DNA of 64,000 nt from Bolinopsis microptera (GCF_026151205.1 NC_087078.1:7518675-7582674), one strand, 5' to 3'; numbered from the stretch's first letter, positions 16,939 through 29,956 are shown. Numbers and translations are program-made. The notes: generated by a model not told the origin, from the sequence alone.

Positions 16939-17223
16939 CAATACTTGGACACATGTTCATCCAGGCCACGAAAGGAACAGGCAAGTAACAAATATAAAAT
17001 GTTCCTTTTCTACCAAATGTACAGTGTAAAATAATGATTGAAACAACCTGACCCTTGCCTCATGATCAATTTGGCTCAAGATTAACATGTTTCATAACAA
17101 AGGAAGGGAGGGAACCCTCTCTCTCTTTCTCCATTCAAAGCGCTGTAATTGGAGTTTGTACGTGGCCCAGGCGACGAGTGTCCATCGTGATTAGTATACC
17201 GATTGATAGAACACATACGAGTA
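16939..17223. repeat. Duplicated segment, copy 1 (unexpanded)
   Basis: Starts CAATACTTGGACACATGTTC and ends near ACACATACGAGTA. It matches 17441-18256 on both flanks. Between the flanks this copy holds about 98 bp of ordinary sequence with a short seed CCCTCTCTCTCTTTCTCC (17114-17131). Confidence 0.85.
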
Positions 17224-17576
17224 ATGATAAGTTGGTCAGCAATAAAGGGCACCTAATGAAACCCAAAAACGTCAAAAATCCTTTGAAAGCTTCTTGAATC
17301 TAGTGTCGGCAGATCGATTTTTTTTCATACGGACCTGTTTGTACTAAAAGGAGGAGAGTGTGCAGTGTTATGAATATAATTACGCTTTCATTTAACTACT
17401 TTAACTATTTTACTTTCATTCAACTTCCAAATCCCTATACCAATACTTGGACACATGTTCATCCAGGCCACGAAAGGAACAGGCAAGTTACAAATATGAA
17501 ATGTTCCTTTTCCACCAAATGTATGGTATAAAATAATGATTGAAACAACCTGACCCTTGCCTCATGATCACTTTGG

Positions 17577-18201
<625 letters not shown>

Positions 18202-18256
18202 ACGCGACGAGTGTCCATTGTGATTAGTATACCGATTGATAGAGCACATACGAGTA

Positions 18257-19212
18257 TTAATAACGAAGAGCACATACATAATAAGAACCAATGATAACCC
18301 ATGATAACCAATAATAACCAATGATAACCAGTGATATACCTGATCAGTTACAGGCACATCGTATTCCTAATGATTAGAATTAATGCTGGGACTATTTCCA
18401 AGAGGGGGAAAAGGTGCAGGAGAACACCTGGCACATAATCCGCCAAGACATCTGATCCAATACAATTTCTAAGAAAGATTACAGACTATTGGAGAGCTAG
18501 TTTCTAAGAAACACCCCAGGTCGAGCACATTCTACTACTTCTGCGGAACAAGGGAGTTCAGCACTGTTACACTCCTGCATTTTTTTGAGGTTATACATTA
18601 TCTCCATTTGAACACAAGTCTCAAGACACTTACACTTACAGGTTTAAGTTCTTGAGAACAGCTAGAGGGTGATTTAAAAAAATAGCTTACGACTGGAGCT
18701 GAGAGGAGACCAATAGTAGAGACAGATCGATCTACTGACACAAGAAGCTTCCAAAGGGTTTTTGAGTAGGCTGTACTGTAATTGGTTATGCAACTTTAAT
18801 ATTGTGTGGTTTACGTTTTTCAGTTTTTTTTTTCACTTTTACCACTTTTTGCCACCTTTCCTGTTTGTCAAATATCTTTAGTTGTGAATAATATAAGGTT
18901 GCAGATTGATCGAGGGTGATTATCTTATCAGAGAGAAAAACTTTTGTGGAGAGACTTGTAAAATTTCGAAATATTTTGTTCGCAAAAAGTGATCAAATTG
19001 CAAGAAACGTGGAGAAAACTGCTTTTCAGAAAAAAGAAAAAAACTGCATCATGAAAACGTCTACTTGGCCTCGTCGCTCATTGTCACCTCAAAGATGGCA
19101 AGAGAAGACCAGGAAGCCCAAAATGTCCACTCTTCATTTGCTAAGCGAGATACTTCAAATCACCCCATATTATGTCAAGGTCGGCTAAAAGTGGCAAGGG
19201 GAGCAAAGAAAC
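18257..19212. other. No gene recognised
   Basis: 18283-18338 has an imperfect run of ATGATAACC/ATAATAACC units. A 90-codon plus-strand frame at 18916-19188 is Lys/Arg-rich but has no recognisable domain and was not called. Confidence 0.35.
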
Positions 19213-19286
19213 GGTAATAATCAATTCAGTTAATAATTCAGTTAATAATCAATTCAGTTAATAATCAATTCAGTTAATAATCAATG
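19213..19286. repeat. Short tandem repeat, AATCAATTCAGTTAAT unit
   Basis: About four imperfect copies of an 18-bp unit built around AATCAATTCAGTTAAT. Confidence 0.8.
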
Positions 19287-19963
19287 AGTTCCAGGAGAGT
19301 CAGGATTTCTTGGAAATTGCTTAGAGACGACAGGACAGATCGAGAAGGATTTTTCGCATTTATTTGATAGTTTGGATAGTAGGATCGAGCCAAATTTTAT
19401 TGAATTGTGTTTGGCCATTCTAATTATATTTGTCCTGAAAAATGAGAGTTGTAGCTTCTCAGATAACCGAGATACGAAGCATAACGAGTTTATTCATTAC
19501 GTTTGATCAGGTTAACCACCTTACCGTAGCATTACCTTACCGTAGATATTTACTTCACGGCTAGGAAAGATTCGTAGATTCCTCTACTGGGTTAACTTCC
19601 GGTTACCTGATTAAGATTTGTATGAAGTCTTGACTCCCATACCATTGTCGGTCCACTTAGTGTCGGGGTGCAAACGTGAGGTAAAGTAAGATCATTTCCA
19701 GAAATTCCAGAAATCCTCCATAAATTGCAGAATGTTTAAGGGCTGTTCCACACCAATTATACAGTCTTAAAATATTTCTTGTTTCATTGAATCATTCAGT
19801 CGGTCTTAGCTAATTTATCATTCGATCCCACCGCCAGCTCATTTCCAGACTTGTGTCTTATTTTCAATTTTCAATTTTCTTCGTCCATCAAATTTTCCTT
19901 AACGTCACTTATTCAGGTTATTCTTGACTTTTTCCACCAAGTGACCCTTGAAAACATCATATA

Positions 19964-21119
19964 GGGTAAAGCACATAATTTTGTCATTTTTTGGCAATTT
20001 TCCGACTGCCTGATATAAACCATGGGTTTTAACCTCGTCTGAAATTCCGATTTAGATGAAACCTCCACCATGTTATAGTAGACAGTCTAGGCAAGTTCTA
20101 ACACAAAAATGATCGAAATTGCTGGGGTTGAAGATGTTCAAAAAAATTATTTTGAAAAAATGACAAAATTAGGTGACTTTACTTAATTTTGTCACCCCGA
20201 ACCTAATTTTGTCACTTGAAGATTGTGCAAAAAGTAACCGTTTCTTGGTATTTTAGACTACCTGGATGCATCATTCGAGCGCTTTTTTACCAACATTGAC
20301 CTCAAAAATCCCAAAGATATGATGTTTTCATAGTTTTGTAGCTTGATGAAAAGATGACACTTTTTGGGTATCTAATCTTAGAAAATAGCCCCCAAATGCC
20401 CCTGAAACCACTCGCATCTTAAAAAACGATTGGTTCTAGGTCTAGGTTGAAATTTTCATGTCTGTAGATAGATCACTTGCTTAGTAATTTCATCAAATAT
20501 TTTTTTAGTCATTTTAGATTGAAAAAATCAGATTAGATCATCTATATTTCTCGGCGAAAATATGCTATTATAAGTGTTATGCTATTATAAGTGCCTTATA
20601 CATATCCTATGGGCAAAAAAACTTCAGAATAGTTGTATAAGGCCATTTTCAACACAATCTGTGATTTACAAGAAATTTGAAAAAGGTCGATTTTTTTGAC
20701 AAAATTAAGTACTTTTGGCAAAATCGAACCTAATTTTGTCACCCTCTGTAACTTGAACAATAATTGCGCTAGAGACTTGAAAATTTGTACGTATACTTCT
20801 GCTGTAGAAGATATTTGAAATATGCAATGGCATGAAGCTTGCTCAATTACTTTTGAAATAGCAATAAATCAAAATTTTGAAAATTCCTTAAGAAAACCTT
20901 AAGGATCTTATTTATTTTTCGGGTTAACAGTTTCGCCTTCATTTTTTACACAGATGCAAAAGAGCTAGAAACTTAAACTTTGTAGGAGCAGTTTCAGCAA
21001 AGTCTAAGCTTTCTTTTTATACACAAACCTTTTCTTTCAAGCTGAAATTCCGAGCCGAGGCAGTTTTTCAGAGCAAAATGACAAAATTAGGTACCCTGAC
21101 AAAATTACGTGCCTTACCC
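19964..21119. mobile_element. TA-flanked non-autonomous element, 1156 bp
   Basis: The left end GGGTAAAGCACATAATTTTG (19964) and the reverse complement of the right end, GGGTAAGGCACGTAATTTTG (to 21119), form a terminal inverted repeat of about 24 bp. TA flanks it on both sides (19962-19963 and 21120-21121), as with Tc1/mariner-type insertions. The motif CTAATTTTGTCA, in both orientations, recurs inside near 20160, 20186, 20203, 20698, 20732 and 21079. No transposase frame is present. Superfamily assignment rests only on the TA flank. Confidence 0.6.
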
Positions 21120-21685
21120 TACTAGTAGAGTTTTCTGTGCCTCCGGCAGACCAAGGAGAACCTTTCCGTCGTTAACTTATGGCACAATAAAGTTCTCATA
21201 GTTTTCATATTCTGGACAAAAAGTTCGAAGTGGAAAAATGTTCGAAAAAAATTCAACGGACTTTAACTTGGACGGACCTTAAATGAACGGACTTTATTTG
21301 GACGGATATTAAGATGAACGTTAGGGCCTCCAGCGCTCAATTAATGTCCGTCCAAATAAGGTCCGATAATTAATGGTAGCCATTTTCACTGTTTTAAAAT
21401 GCCATAAGGCTACTGAAGACCTTAAAGCAGATCCTTTAATTCAATGTCCTTGTGTATAATATATATATATATATATATAGTATATAACATTTACTTCATG
21501 AAGAAAAAAAAGGCAAAATATCATCATATTCAGGATAACACATCCAATTTCGAATTATAACTTTGTATCCATTAAACGAAAATTTCCACACGTCTCCGGA
21601 AAATTCCCCGGTTTTGAAATATTCAGATTAAAAACTCAACAGACTATATTATCAAACAATTAAATCTATTTCAATGAACTCTGAC
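21120..21685. other. Intron or intergenic sequence; (TA)n
   Basis: Lies downstream of the last visible BTB-BACK exon on the minus strand. It contains a (TA)n run at about 21458-21478 and short inverted GGACGGAC / GTCCGTCC motifs at 21274-21363. No continuing exon was found. Confidence 0.4.
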
Positions 21686-24600
21686 CTTGTATATGTGTCT
21701 GATCCTTCCAATAGCTTGTTACACGAGTGGTGGGAGGCGTAGAGACTGATACTCACACAGTTCTCAATAGTTATCCGGTCCAACAGGAACTGCTCGCATG
21801 CATCTTGGATCTGAGTGGTAGGAGAACGTTAAAAACAACCAGCGGGAAATAATATTTACGCTATTTTTGTTGTAACCGTGACAGTGTAATTTTGTTTTAA
21901 CCACTCAAGAGTTTAATACCACCTTGATCAAGTAGATATAATACATGATGAACTTTAACATACATTGCAACAAATACGGCTGTTTTAGAAACTAACGACA
22001 GATTATTTCATGTTCTTTTATAATTTGTTGCACAAAAATTACTCTACAATACCAGCAAAACACTCCGTTAATTAATTGATTAATCATAACAGAATAATTA
22101 TCGCTCACCTCCTGAAAATCCAGAATACTTGCGGCAGAGAGCAAGGCTTTAACATTATGAGACTCTATCACTATCTCAGAAGTGTAGCAATAATCTATTA
22201 ACCTCTCAAAAGCTTCTCCGCATACACCTACAATTGGAAGAGGTTCTTGAAAAATATTATAATTATTATTTTTTGAAATTGGTACACTACTTATACATTG
22301 AAATTGATACATCGTTAAAAAACGCTCAGAGCATTTGTTCATCGCCAGCAAGAAGTAACCAGAATTCTACTAAATAATACAGACGAGGACTCATTCTACA
22401 ACAGACAGGCTAAATATGGTATAATTGGAATTTAAATCTTTAACTTATACACAGAGAAATAAACTATTTCAGGATTGATGGTCCACATTAAAAAGCGATG
22501 GCCGGTGTCGTCATGACCGCACCCGCTACGGCGCTACCCCCGATATGCGGAGGTCTGCATTTTCCCAAATTCCTGGACAAGTCCGATTAGTGTATCATCC
22601 CGTTCAGTCGACGCGAAAAAATATTTGGTGGTATAAAATGGGGGGGGGGGGGGGGGGGGGGCAAAAAGCTGTCTGGGGCGGTAAAGAGGAAGGTCTGACC
22701 TTTTTTAGGTAGACGGCAAACTAATTTAGCGGGGGTGGCACATAGGTATTGGCGATGGCTATCCAGTATTGTTACATGCGGTAAAAAGAAATTGCACCGT
22801 TCGAAATGCTTAGTGTTATCTGATAAGAATTCAATTTAACCCCATACTTTTTGCATTCAAATTATTATGAACAAGATTCTCGCATGATTGCAACTGATAG
22901 TCTGAAAACAGATTAAGTGACATTTACATTTTACAGAGTACGTAAGGAGGTTAACCTCACCAGACCATTAAATTATAACATTTAAGAAATATTCTACAAG
23001 AATAACAAACCTTTTATGGGAACTTGTTTCGCTGACGACTCTATCATACCAATGTTGAACATGCACTTAAAGTACGAAGTGTTAGCACATAGTACTGCTC
23101 TGTGGGCGTTTATCTGACGGCCCTCACAGAGAAACGTAATATCGCATAATGTCTCACTCTGAAACGGAAAGGTGTGATTTGTTTGGTCGTATTTGGTCAA
23201 TTTGTTGCTGTGAAGTTTAAGACTACGTTGAAAAACAAGCGGGTATTATTCTTCTGCTGTAATAAAATACAGTTTTAAGGGGGGGGGGGGGGGGGGGGGG
23301 GGGGGGTGTCATGTCCGTCTATGTCCGCCTATGTCCTGTCCTTTTTGGATTCTATGAGACAACGGACGTGTTTTTTGGGACACGGACGGACACAGACGGA
23401 CATTGGCGGACTCGGACGGACATTTGCGGACCCGGACGGACATTGGCGGACTCGGACGGACATTGGTGATTATTAGCTCAGGAGGAGGAGGACTCAGGAG
23501 GAGGACTGAGGAGGACTGAGAAGGAGGAGGACTGAAGAGTACTGAAGAGTACTGAGGAGGATGGCTGAGGAGGATGGCTGAGGAGGATGGCTGAGGAGGA
23601 TGACTGAGGAGGATGACTGAGGAGGATGACTGAGGAGGATGACTGAGAGGGAGGAGGAGGATCAGGAAGACCCAGGAGGAGGACGAGGAGGAGGACCCAG
23701 AAGGAGGACCTAGGAGGAGGAGGAGGAGAAATGAGGAGGATGACTCAGGAGGAGGAGGACTCAGGAGGAGGACTGAGGAGGACTGAGAAGGAGGACTGAG
23801 GAGGATGGCTGAGGAGGATGGCTGAGGAGGATGACTGAGAGGGAGGAGGAGGAGGAAGAGGAGGAAGAGGACTGAGGATGAGGAGAAGAAGGACTGAGGA
23901 GGAGAAGGAGGACCCAGGAGGAGGAGGACCCAGGAGGAGGAGGACCCAGGAGGAGGACCCAGGAAAAGGCGCAAGGAGGAGGAGGACTGGGGAGGAGGAG
24001 GACTGTTGAGGACTGAAAAGGAAAACTGAGGACGAGGAGGAGGAGTAGGAGGAGGACTAAGGAGGGGAGGAGGAAGAGGACTGGGGAGGATCAGGAAGAC
24101 CCAGGACCCAGAAGGAGGAGGAGGAGGAGGACCCAGGAGGAGGAGGAGGACTGAGGAGGACTGAGGAGGAGGACTGACGATGACTGAGAAGGAGGAGGAC
24201 TGAGGATGGCTGAGGAGGATGGCTGAGGAGGATGACTGAGAGGGAGGAGGAGGAGGACTCAGGAGGAGGACTTAGGAGAAATGAGAAGGAGGACTGAGGA
24301 GAACTGAGGAGGAGGAGGAGGAGGAGGAGGACTGAATAGGAAGAGGAGAAGGAGGGGGACTGGGAGATGACTGAGGAGGAGGAGGACTGATGAGAAGGAT
24401 GAGGAGGACTGAGGAGGAGGACTGAGGACCGAGGGGGAAGAGGAGGAGGACGAAGAGGAGGAGGAGGACCCAGGAGGAGGAGGACCCAGGAGGAGGACTG
24501 AGGAGGACTGAGGAGGATCGCTGAGGAGGATGACTGAGGACTGAGGGGGAAGAGGAGGAGGACGAAGAGGAGGAGGAGGACCCAGGAGGAGGAGGACCCA

Positions 24601-25442
24601 GGAGGAGGAGGACCCAGGAGGAGGACTGAGGAGGACTGAGGAGGATCGCTGAGGAGGATGACTGAGAGGGAAGAGGAGGAGGAAGGAGGAGGAGGATGAG
24701 GAGGAGGAGGAGGAGGAGGAGGACTGAATAGGAGGAGGAGGGGGGACTGGGGAGGACTGAGGAGGAGGACGGAGGACTGAGGAGAAGGATGAGGAGGAGG
24801 ACTGAGGAGGACTGAGGAGGACTGAGGACTGAGGAGGAAGAGGACTGTTGAGGACTGATGAGGAGGACTGAGGACGAGGAGGAGGAGTAGGAGGAGGACT
24901 GAGGAGGGGAGGAGGAAGAGGACTGAGGAAGATCAGGAAGACCCAGGAGGAGGAGGAGGAAGAGTAGGAGGAGGAAGCATCTAAATGTAATTTCCATTTT
25001 TGTCCGTTTTTGTCCATTTTTGTCCGTTTTTGTCCGCTCTATTTTTTGTCCGTTTTGAAAATATAGGGTACCGAACGGACAAAAAACATGATCCCCCTAT
25101 AACAGCAAAAATTGAACATTTTATTTAGCAATTTAGGTGTCCATTAATGTCCGCTTATGTCCGTCTATGTCCGCCTATGTCCGCCTATGTCCGCCTATGT
25201 CCGTCTATGTCCGCCTATGTCCGCCTATGTCCGCCTATGTCCTGTCCTTTTTGGATTCTATGAGACAAGCGGACATAGAGGGACGTGACACCCCCCCCTT
25301 TAAGGGTAATGTAAGTCAAAGAGAAACTCAAGCAAACATTATAACTAACAGTTCTTAGAGCGTTGAGGTTCTTCAGCACAATGTCGGAATGATTTGCACT
25401 TTTGTAGTGAAATAGAATATCTTTCTTGGGATCCTTCTCCAT
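21686..25442 (-). CDS. BTB-BACK (Kelch-like) protein, 5' part
   Basis: Four minus-strand exons join in frame: 25350-25442, 23011-23158, 22109-22227, 21686-21810 (161 codons plus 2 nt). Exon 1 starts at an ATG and encodes the helix before the BTB domain ('[11 protein letters not shown]'). Exon 2 gives the BTB core '[10 protein letters not shown]...AHRAVL', exon 3 the second half ('[16 protein letters not shown]', '[10 protein letters not shown]') and exon 4 the start of BACK ('[20 protein letters not shown]'). KLHL proteins of this kind are usually substrate adaptors for Cullin-3 ubiquitin ligases. Donors (GTTAGT, GTTTGT, GTGAGC, GTCAGA) and acceptors fit. The rest of BACK and any Kelch repeats were not found downstream. 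Either they lie beyond long introns or the gene is truncated. Intron 1 (2191 bp) contains the TTAA-flanked insert. Confidence 0.8.
22640..22661. repeat. G homopolymer run, 22 nt
   Basis: Run of 22 G inside intron 2 of the BTB-BACK gene, with GC-rich sequence around it (22500-22740). Confidence 0.9.
23462..24975. repeat. GGA-rich purine tract, about 1.5 kb
   Basis: Imperfect GAGGAGGA, GGACTGAGGA and GACCCAGGA units give strong purine asymmetry over about 1.5 kb. In the pre-mRNA of the overlapping minus-strand gene it would be a very long pyrimidine-rich segment. The Ser/Pro-rich minus-strand frames across it are artefacts. Confidence 0.9.
25130..25255. repeat. 10-bp tandem repeat TATGTCCGCC
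   Basis: About 11 units of TATGTCCG(C/T)C at the right end of the insert. A shorter run of the same unit lies at the left end (23310-23338). (TGTCCGTTTT)-like units at 25007-25047 appear to be a variant. Confidence 0.85.
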
Positions 25443-26471
25443 CCACGCATCCTTTCCCTAAATTACTGTGAAAATGTCAAGAAAGGATGTTGGTTTACGC
25501 TGAAGAATTGGTGTCAGCGACTAACAACAAAATTGATTTTTCATAGCGAAACTTATGAAATGTTCACTGTTCAATTAGGCTACTTTTATAAAATGATAAG
25601 CTCCAGTTTTCCATGTGAATGGATTCGGCAGAATTCCTTATTCAAGGGTACGGAACCCTTAAAAGTAACAACGACACAGTCTAAACTCTAAGGAAACCGA
25701 ATAGGTCAGGTTACAACCAATTTTCTGTCACGTGCAATTTATCACAAACTTTTTATATCGTTTTAAGTGTTCCTGTGATGTTCACATGTGACCAATTAGA
25801 GTGGAGCGACGCTGCATCGTTGCACAATAGTTGACTTATGTCCAAGATTGAGTAAATGTTCTGCAGTGAAATTGGTCCACGATAACAATGTAGGGCGAAA
25901 TGTGACACATTACGTTTTTTACACTTAATCGGTGCAGTAGTCGAGTAAATCAGGCCTTTGTTGATTTTATAAATAATTAAAATATGATAAATTAAATTAT
26001 GCCGCGCATACAGCAAGTGCCACTCAGCGTGTTTTTAATACTAAAATGTCATCGCGCGCTACAATATTTTTGGTAGAAGACCGTTTTAAGGCTAATTGCC
26101 AGACACGTTGCTCTGACAGAAAAGCGATAAGTAGTGAGGCGCCTCCTTGAAAATTGGGTTCAGCACAATTTCACTACGCTTCGTTTAAGTGCACTACATG
26201 CAAGATATGGGTCCAGGATAACACCTAGGAACTCTCTGTGAAGATACAGGGAGACTGTGAAGAAATGCCGTGCTTCAAAAAGTTAACTTGCTCTTTGAAT
26301 GGTCTCCGGATAAATTGGCACTTTTTCAAAATACTTACGGTTACGAGGCAACTGGTTTACAAAACCCAGCATTTGAGTCAGAAAAGAATTAAATTCGAAT
26401 GAATCAAATTATATATGATAATAATGGCATTTGCCCGATACAAATTGTTATTAAATCACATCAAAAATATA
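25443..26471. other. 5' flank of BTB-BACK gene; no other gene seen
   Basis: Presumed promoter side of the minus-strand BTB-BACK gene. I see no clear TATA box. An 87-codon minus-strand frame at 25753-26016 has no recognisable domain. Confidence 0.35.
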
Positions 26472-27042
26472 TACTCTAGTAGCAGGGAATAGTTGAGTGT
26501 GCACTTCGATGTGTACTATTTCTGACAACACAGGGTTGTTTGTTAGGTCATTCTTAACCAAAATCGTGTGGGTGCACAATTTGTTTCGCTAGAGACAACC
26601 CTACAGGGCAAATTTTCTAAATTACCCTCAGTCGCGTATACGAGATTTTCGTATTTCGGCTCCTGAAGGTCATAGAGACTTCAATTTTAGCTTAAAATTA
26701 CCGCAATGGCCATATTTATATACAAGTTATGAAGCAACATAAGGTCTCCAGTGCTTTGTTTTATAGATATTGACAAAAAACTGTTTTTTGGCTCAGCGAA
26801 CCAAAAATGGCATTGAATTTTGGTAACTTCAACTAGGAAGGTCGTAGAGACTTGAATTTTAGCTTAAAATGACTGCAAATATCACATTTATATACAACTT
26901 ATAAAGCAATATAAGCCCTTTAATGCTTATTTGTTAAGATATCGACAAAAATCAGTCATTTGGCTACACGCGTGAGGAAAAATACCAAATTGGGCAAATT
27001 CTTTGGTCTTTTTTTGACAAGTTTTGTGCTCAAGTTATCAAA

Positions 27043-27258
27043 ATGTGCTTTGCAGTTGCAGATCGGGTGTTTTCTTCCAATATGGGTCTCGGTATAAATC
27101 CGGAAGCACCCGGTTCATGGGTGATAGGGGTTAAAAATCCTGAAATATCAGGCGATGGGCAAGACAATTGTCTGAATTTGGTTATAAAATCACTCTTTGC
27201 TCTTTTGGGTTTGCTTTTTTCCGTTACATCGATCCGATTTCTAAATTCTAACTACTAA
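27043..27258 (+). other. ORF within left arm of element A
   Basis: A 71-codon frame ('MCFAVADRVFSSNMGLGINP...') that is repeated, reading outward-to-inward, in the right arm on the minus strand (within 30290-30607). I do not recognise it. A Gly-rich stretch and a hydrophobic 'LFALLGLLFSV' stand out. The identity may simply reflect the young age of the arms. Confidence 0.25.
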
Positions 27259-27312
27259 TCATCCCCCTCTACATCATTCTCTTTTACATCCATGATTTCT
27301 ATAAGTTCTTAA

Positions 27313-28954
27313 AGCCCATATCCAAAAAATTTGTAATTTCCTACATTCTCAATTTTTTCGTTTTCTGTGGCCCGCTCGCTTCGCTCGCATAAAGAGTCTT
27401 TGTATTCGCGCGGTTCAAAGATTTTTCATGGCGGATTCCAGATTCTCAATTTTACTTTTTTAGGGCCCGGAATGCTTTTTAATAGATAATCCTAGGTTAC
27501 TTTTGGGGGCGAAGCCCCCGAAAATTTTGGAAATTTAAACTAGAGTTGGCCTCCTGGAACGAATCTGACAATGGAGAACGATTTTAGCATACTATTTTCT
27601 GATTTCAATTTTTATTCGGATAAATTGTCTGGATTCTAGAATCCCTAAACACTTGGCTTAACTAAAGCACGAAATAGGAGACAGCATGAAGTATCAAGAG
27701 TTTATAATTTTGGCAAAAATGTTTTCTCATCTACTACCATCACTTTCTGCTTTCAAGCTATAAACTAATACAGGGTTAAGGGAATTTGGAGAAGGAAGCA
27801 AGTATGAGACCAAATATTCAAGAAACAAGGAATTTAAATTTTCCAAAAATATAATAATGACTATAATTAGTATTTACTATTTAAATAAGATAGGAAACGC
27901 AACAAAGAATGCTTATGCATTATGCATGTTTAGACGTATTACATCAACTCATAATACTATATAATGTTCTTTGAACTCCTGACATAAAGTTATTACTATT
28001 GCATTGATGACCGTTCACAACATTACATGATTGATAATGCTATTATCAAAACTGGAATGGTAGTCTATATTGGGATTTGCAGAAGTTTTCTATAGCCGCC
28101 CCCATCCCCCCATGGGTGGTTTTCAGAAAAGAGTGGTTTCTTGCCATTCTCGTAGCAACCTGTTGAACAAGCTTTTCACCCTCAGCAGAACATGGTGATG
28201 GGGCCATCAGCCTAATCTGGAGCTCTTTTTGCACTCTTCTGTCATCCCTATCTGTAATTCTTATAAGATGATTGGACCTCGGATTTAGACTTGAACTTTG
28301 GACGATTCATGATTAATAGGAAGTTCAACAACCCAATGTAAGCAACAAAAGCAAGCGGGCAGAGCGACTAATTAAAAAACTAGAAAAAGTCCAATTCTCA
28401 CGCCCATTCTAGCATCATCGTACAGATTAGTTAAAACGCCCTGTTTTTCTGATATTTTCTCACGCCACACGAATTTGGGCTGGGTGTGTGCAGTGTGATA
28501 CACACATTGAAGACGTGATGTGTATATGCTACTGCTTGCCAATACAGATATCGGGTGACACTGTAGACATATCCGGTTTCATAGACTAGATAAGTAGATA
28601 GTAAAATGTTAATAAAGTAATTATGACAACTATTTATGTCGTGTACGCGAAAATGCCCCAATAATTAGCATCTGGTTAGTGGTTACTTGATGCACAGATT
28701 TTGTAGCTAATAGCAACAAACTTTGGTCTGTGAAACGAAATTTGATAGACTGGATCAGTGGATCCCTGACTGAGGACATTTAAATAACGGTCCAGCAACT
28801 TTTAGTCTGCTCTTTCACTTAAATTCCTACTGAAATATTATCGAAAATTCTCAGAGTTGGCTCTCGAATTTCCTACTTTTTGTCAAAAATTTCCTACTTT
28901 TAAAAATTTCCTACATTCTTAGAATGCGAGAATGCGGGTTTTTGGATATGGGTC
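27313..28954. mobile_element. TTAA-flanked element C nested in element A
   Basis: TTAA at 27309-27312 and 28955-28958 bounds 1642 bp with inverted ends: AGCCCATATCCAAAAA at left, and GACCCATATCCAAAAA as the reverse complement at right. TTCCTACATTCT motifs lie just inside both ends. It interrupts the left arm of element A. It contains a hairpin GGGGGC-GAA-GCCCCC (about 27507-27521) and a 62-codon minus-strand frame of unknown nature (28046-28234). No transposase. Confidence 0.6.
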
Positions 28955-29614
28955 TTAAAGTTACATCCGGCATGATGTAAAGTCTATATCAAAGCATTTT
29001 AATGTGGTCTTAACAAGTTGCAAGATATTCAAGTTCACTAATAAAACAAAGATTGTAGGTTATCCTTCTTTTACATATTGAGTAATTGTGGGCTTTTTGA
29101 GGGGGAGGCTATAAAATGGCCAACTATAACTTTAACGTAAACGACCCAATAATAATATTAAACGTAGAATGAAACTACTTAACACTTATACAGATTCATG
29201 GTATCCTGTTTCAAAACGCTTGCTCCTGATTTTTAGCAACAATATCGACTGACCCCACGACGTTGTAATATAAAGGTACATCTTAAGTTGCCATCAAATT
29301 ATTTGCGTTGACATTTTAAACATTTTGAATCGGGGGATCAAAACGTAACTTTTTGATTGCAGATAAAAGATGTGGATGCGGATGTTGTACAATGTACATT
29401 GTACATTAACGTCATCTTAAATCTATTTTGAATGGAGTATTATACAGTAGTTCAACTATATAATTGCATATTCAGTATTCACCTACAAGCATAACTGCTT
29501 GGGGTGATAAGGTACATCTTTGAATGATAGTAGGGTCTTTCGGCGACACAGCAATATCACTTTCATGGTAGTCCCCGGCTTATGACAGGTTCTTACTTAC
29601 ATTCTACACTTCTA

Positions 29615-29956
29615 CTATGCAATTACTAGCCTCTGGACCAACTCCCGATCATCTGTCCATATAATGGTGTTTCTGGACAGATAGATGGTGTATGATGCCC
29701 TCATGCTAATTTCAGCGATCTTCATGCAGGCCTTTTTCTCTTTAGTGTTAACGTTCAGGTAGTTCATAAAGGTTTGGAGGCTGCAGTTGTAAATGCCTCG
29801 ATTTCCAACTTCTACTGTCTGGAGCTTGCAAGCCCATCCGATGGCTTCTATCTCTTCTGTCAGCTGCTGATATCTCTTCATCTTCTTTTTTAAATCTTGA
29901 TCAGCAAAGTTCTCCTCATTCAGATGCACTTTCTTCGCTTTATCTGAATAGATCAC
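29615..29956 (-). pseudogene. Non-LTR retrotransposon fragment (C-terminal to RT)
   Basis: 113 codons containing 'KRYQQLTEEIEAIGWACKLQ' followed by 'VEVGNRG'. This matches the pattern 'KYxxLxxxLxxxGWxVxxxxvEVGxRG' that ends many animal non-LTR retrotransposon polyproteins. No RT domain is adjacent, so this is a dead fragment carried in element A. Confidence 0.55.

Larger units (their letters stand above)
23279..25299. mobile_element. TTAA-flanked purine-rich insert in BTB-BACK intron 1
   Basis: TTAA at 23275-23278 and 25300-25303 bounds 2021 bp. Both ends read inward as a G-run followed by GTGTCA(T/C)GTCC and TCTATGTCCGC, in inverted orientation. A direct repeat of about 38 bp containing CTTTTTGGATTCTATGAGAC lies near each end (23325-23362 and 25230-25268). 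The core is a purine-rich GGA/GACTGA minisatellite. TTAA target duplication is the hallmark of piggyBac-type transposition, but the termini are not classical piggyBac ends and no transposase is present. Confidence 0.5.

Noticed and set aside
23309-25017. Ser/Pro/Leu-rich minus-strand frames of 221-252 codons
   Set aside because: Products of the GGA-rich minisatellite. The composition is entirely repeat-driven and they lie inside an intron insert.
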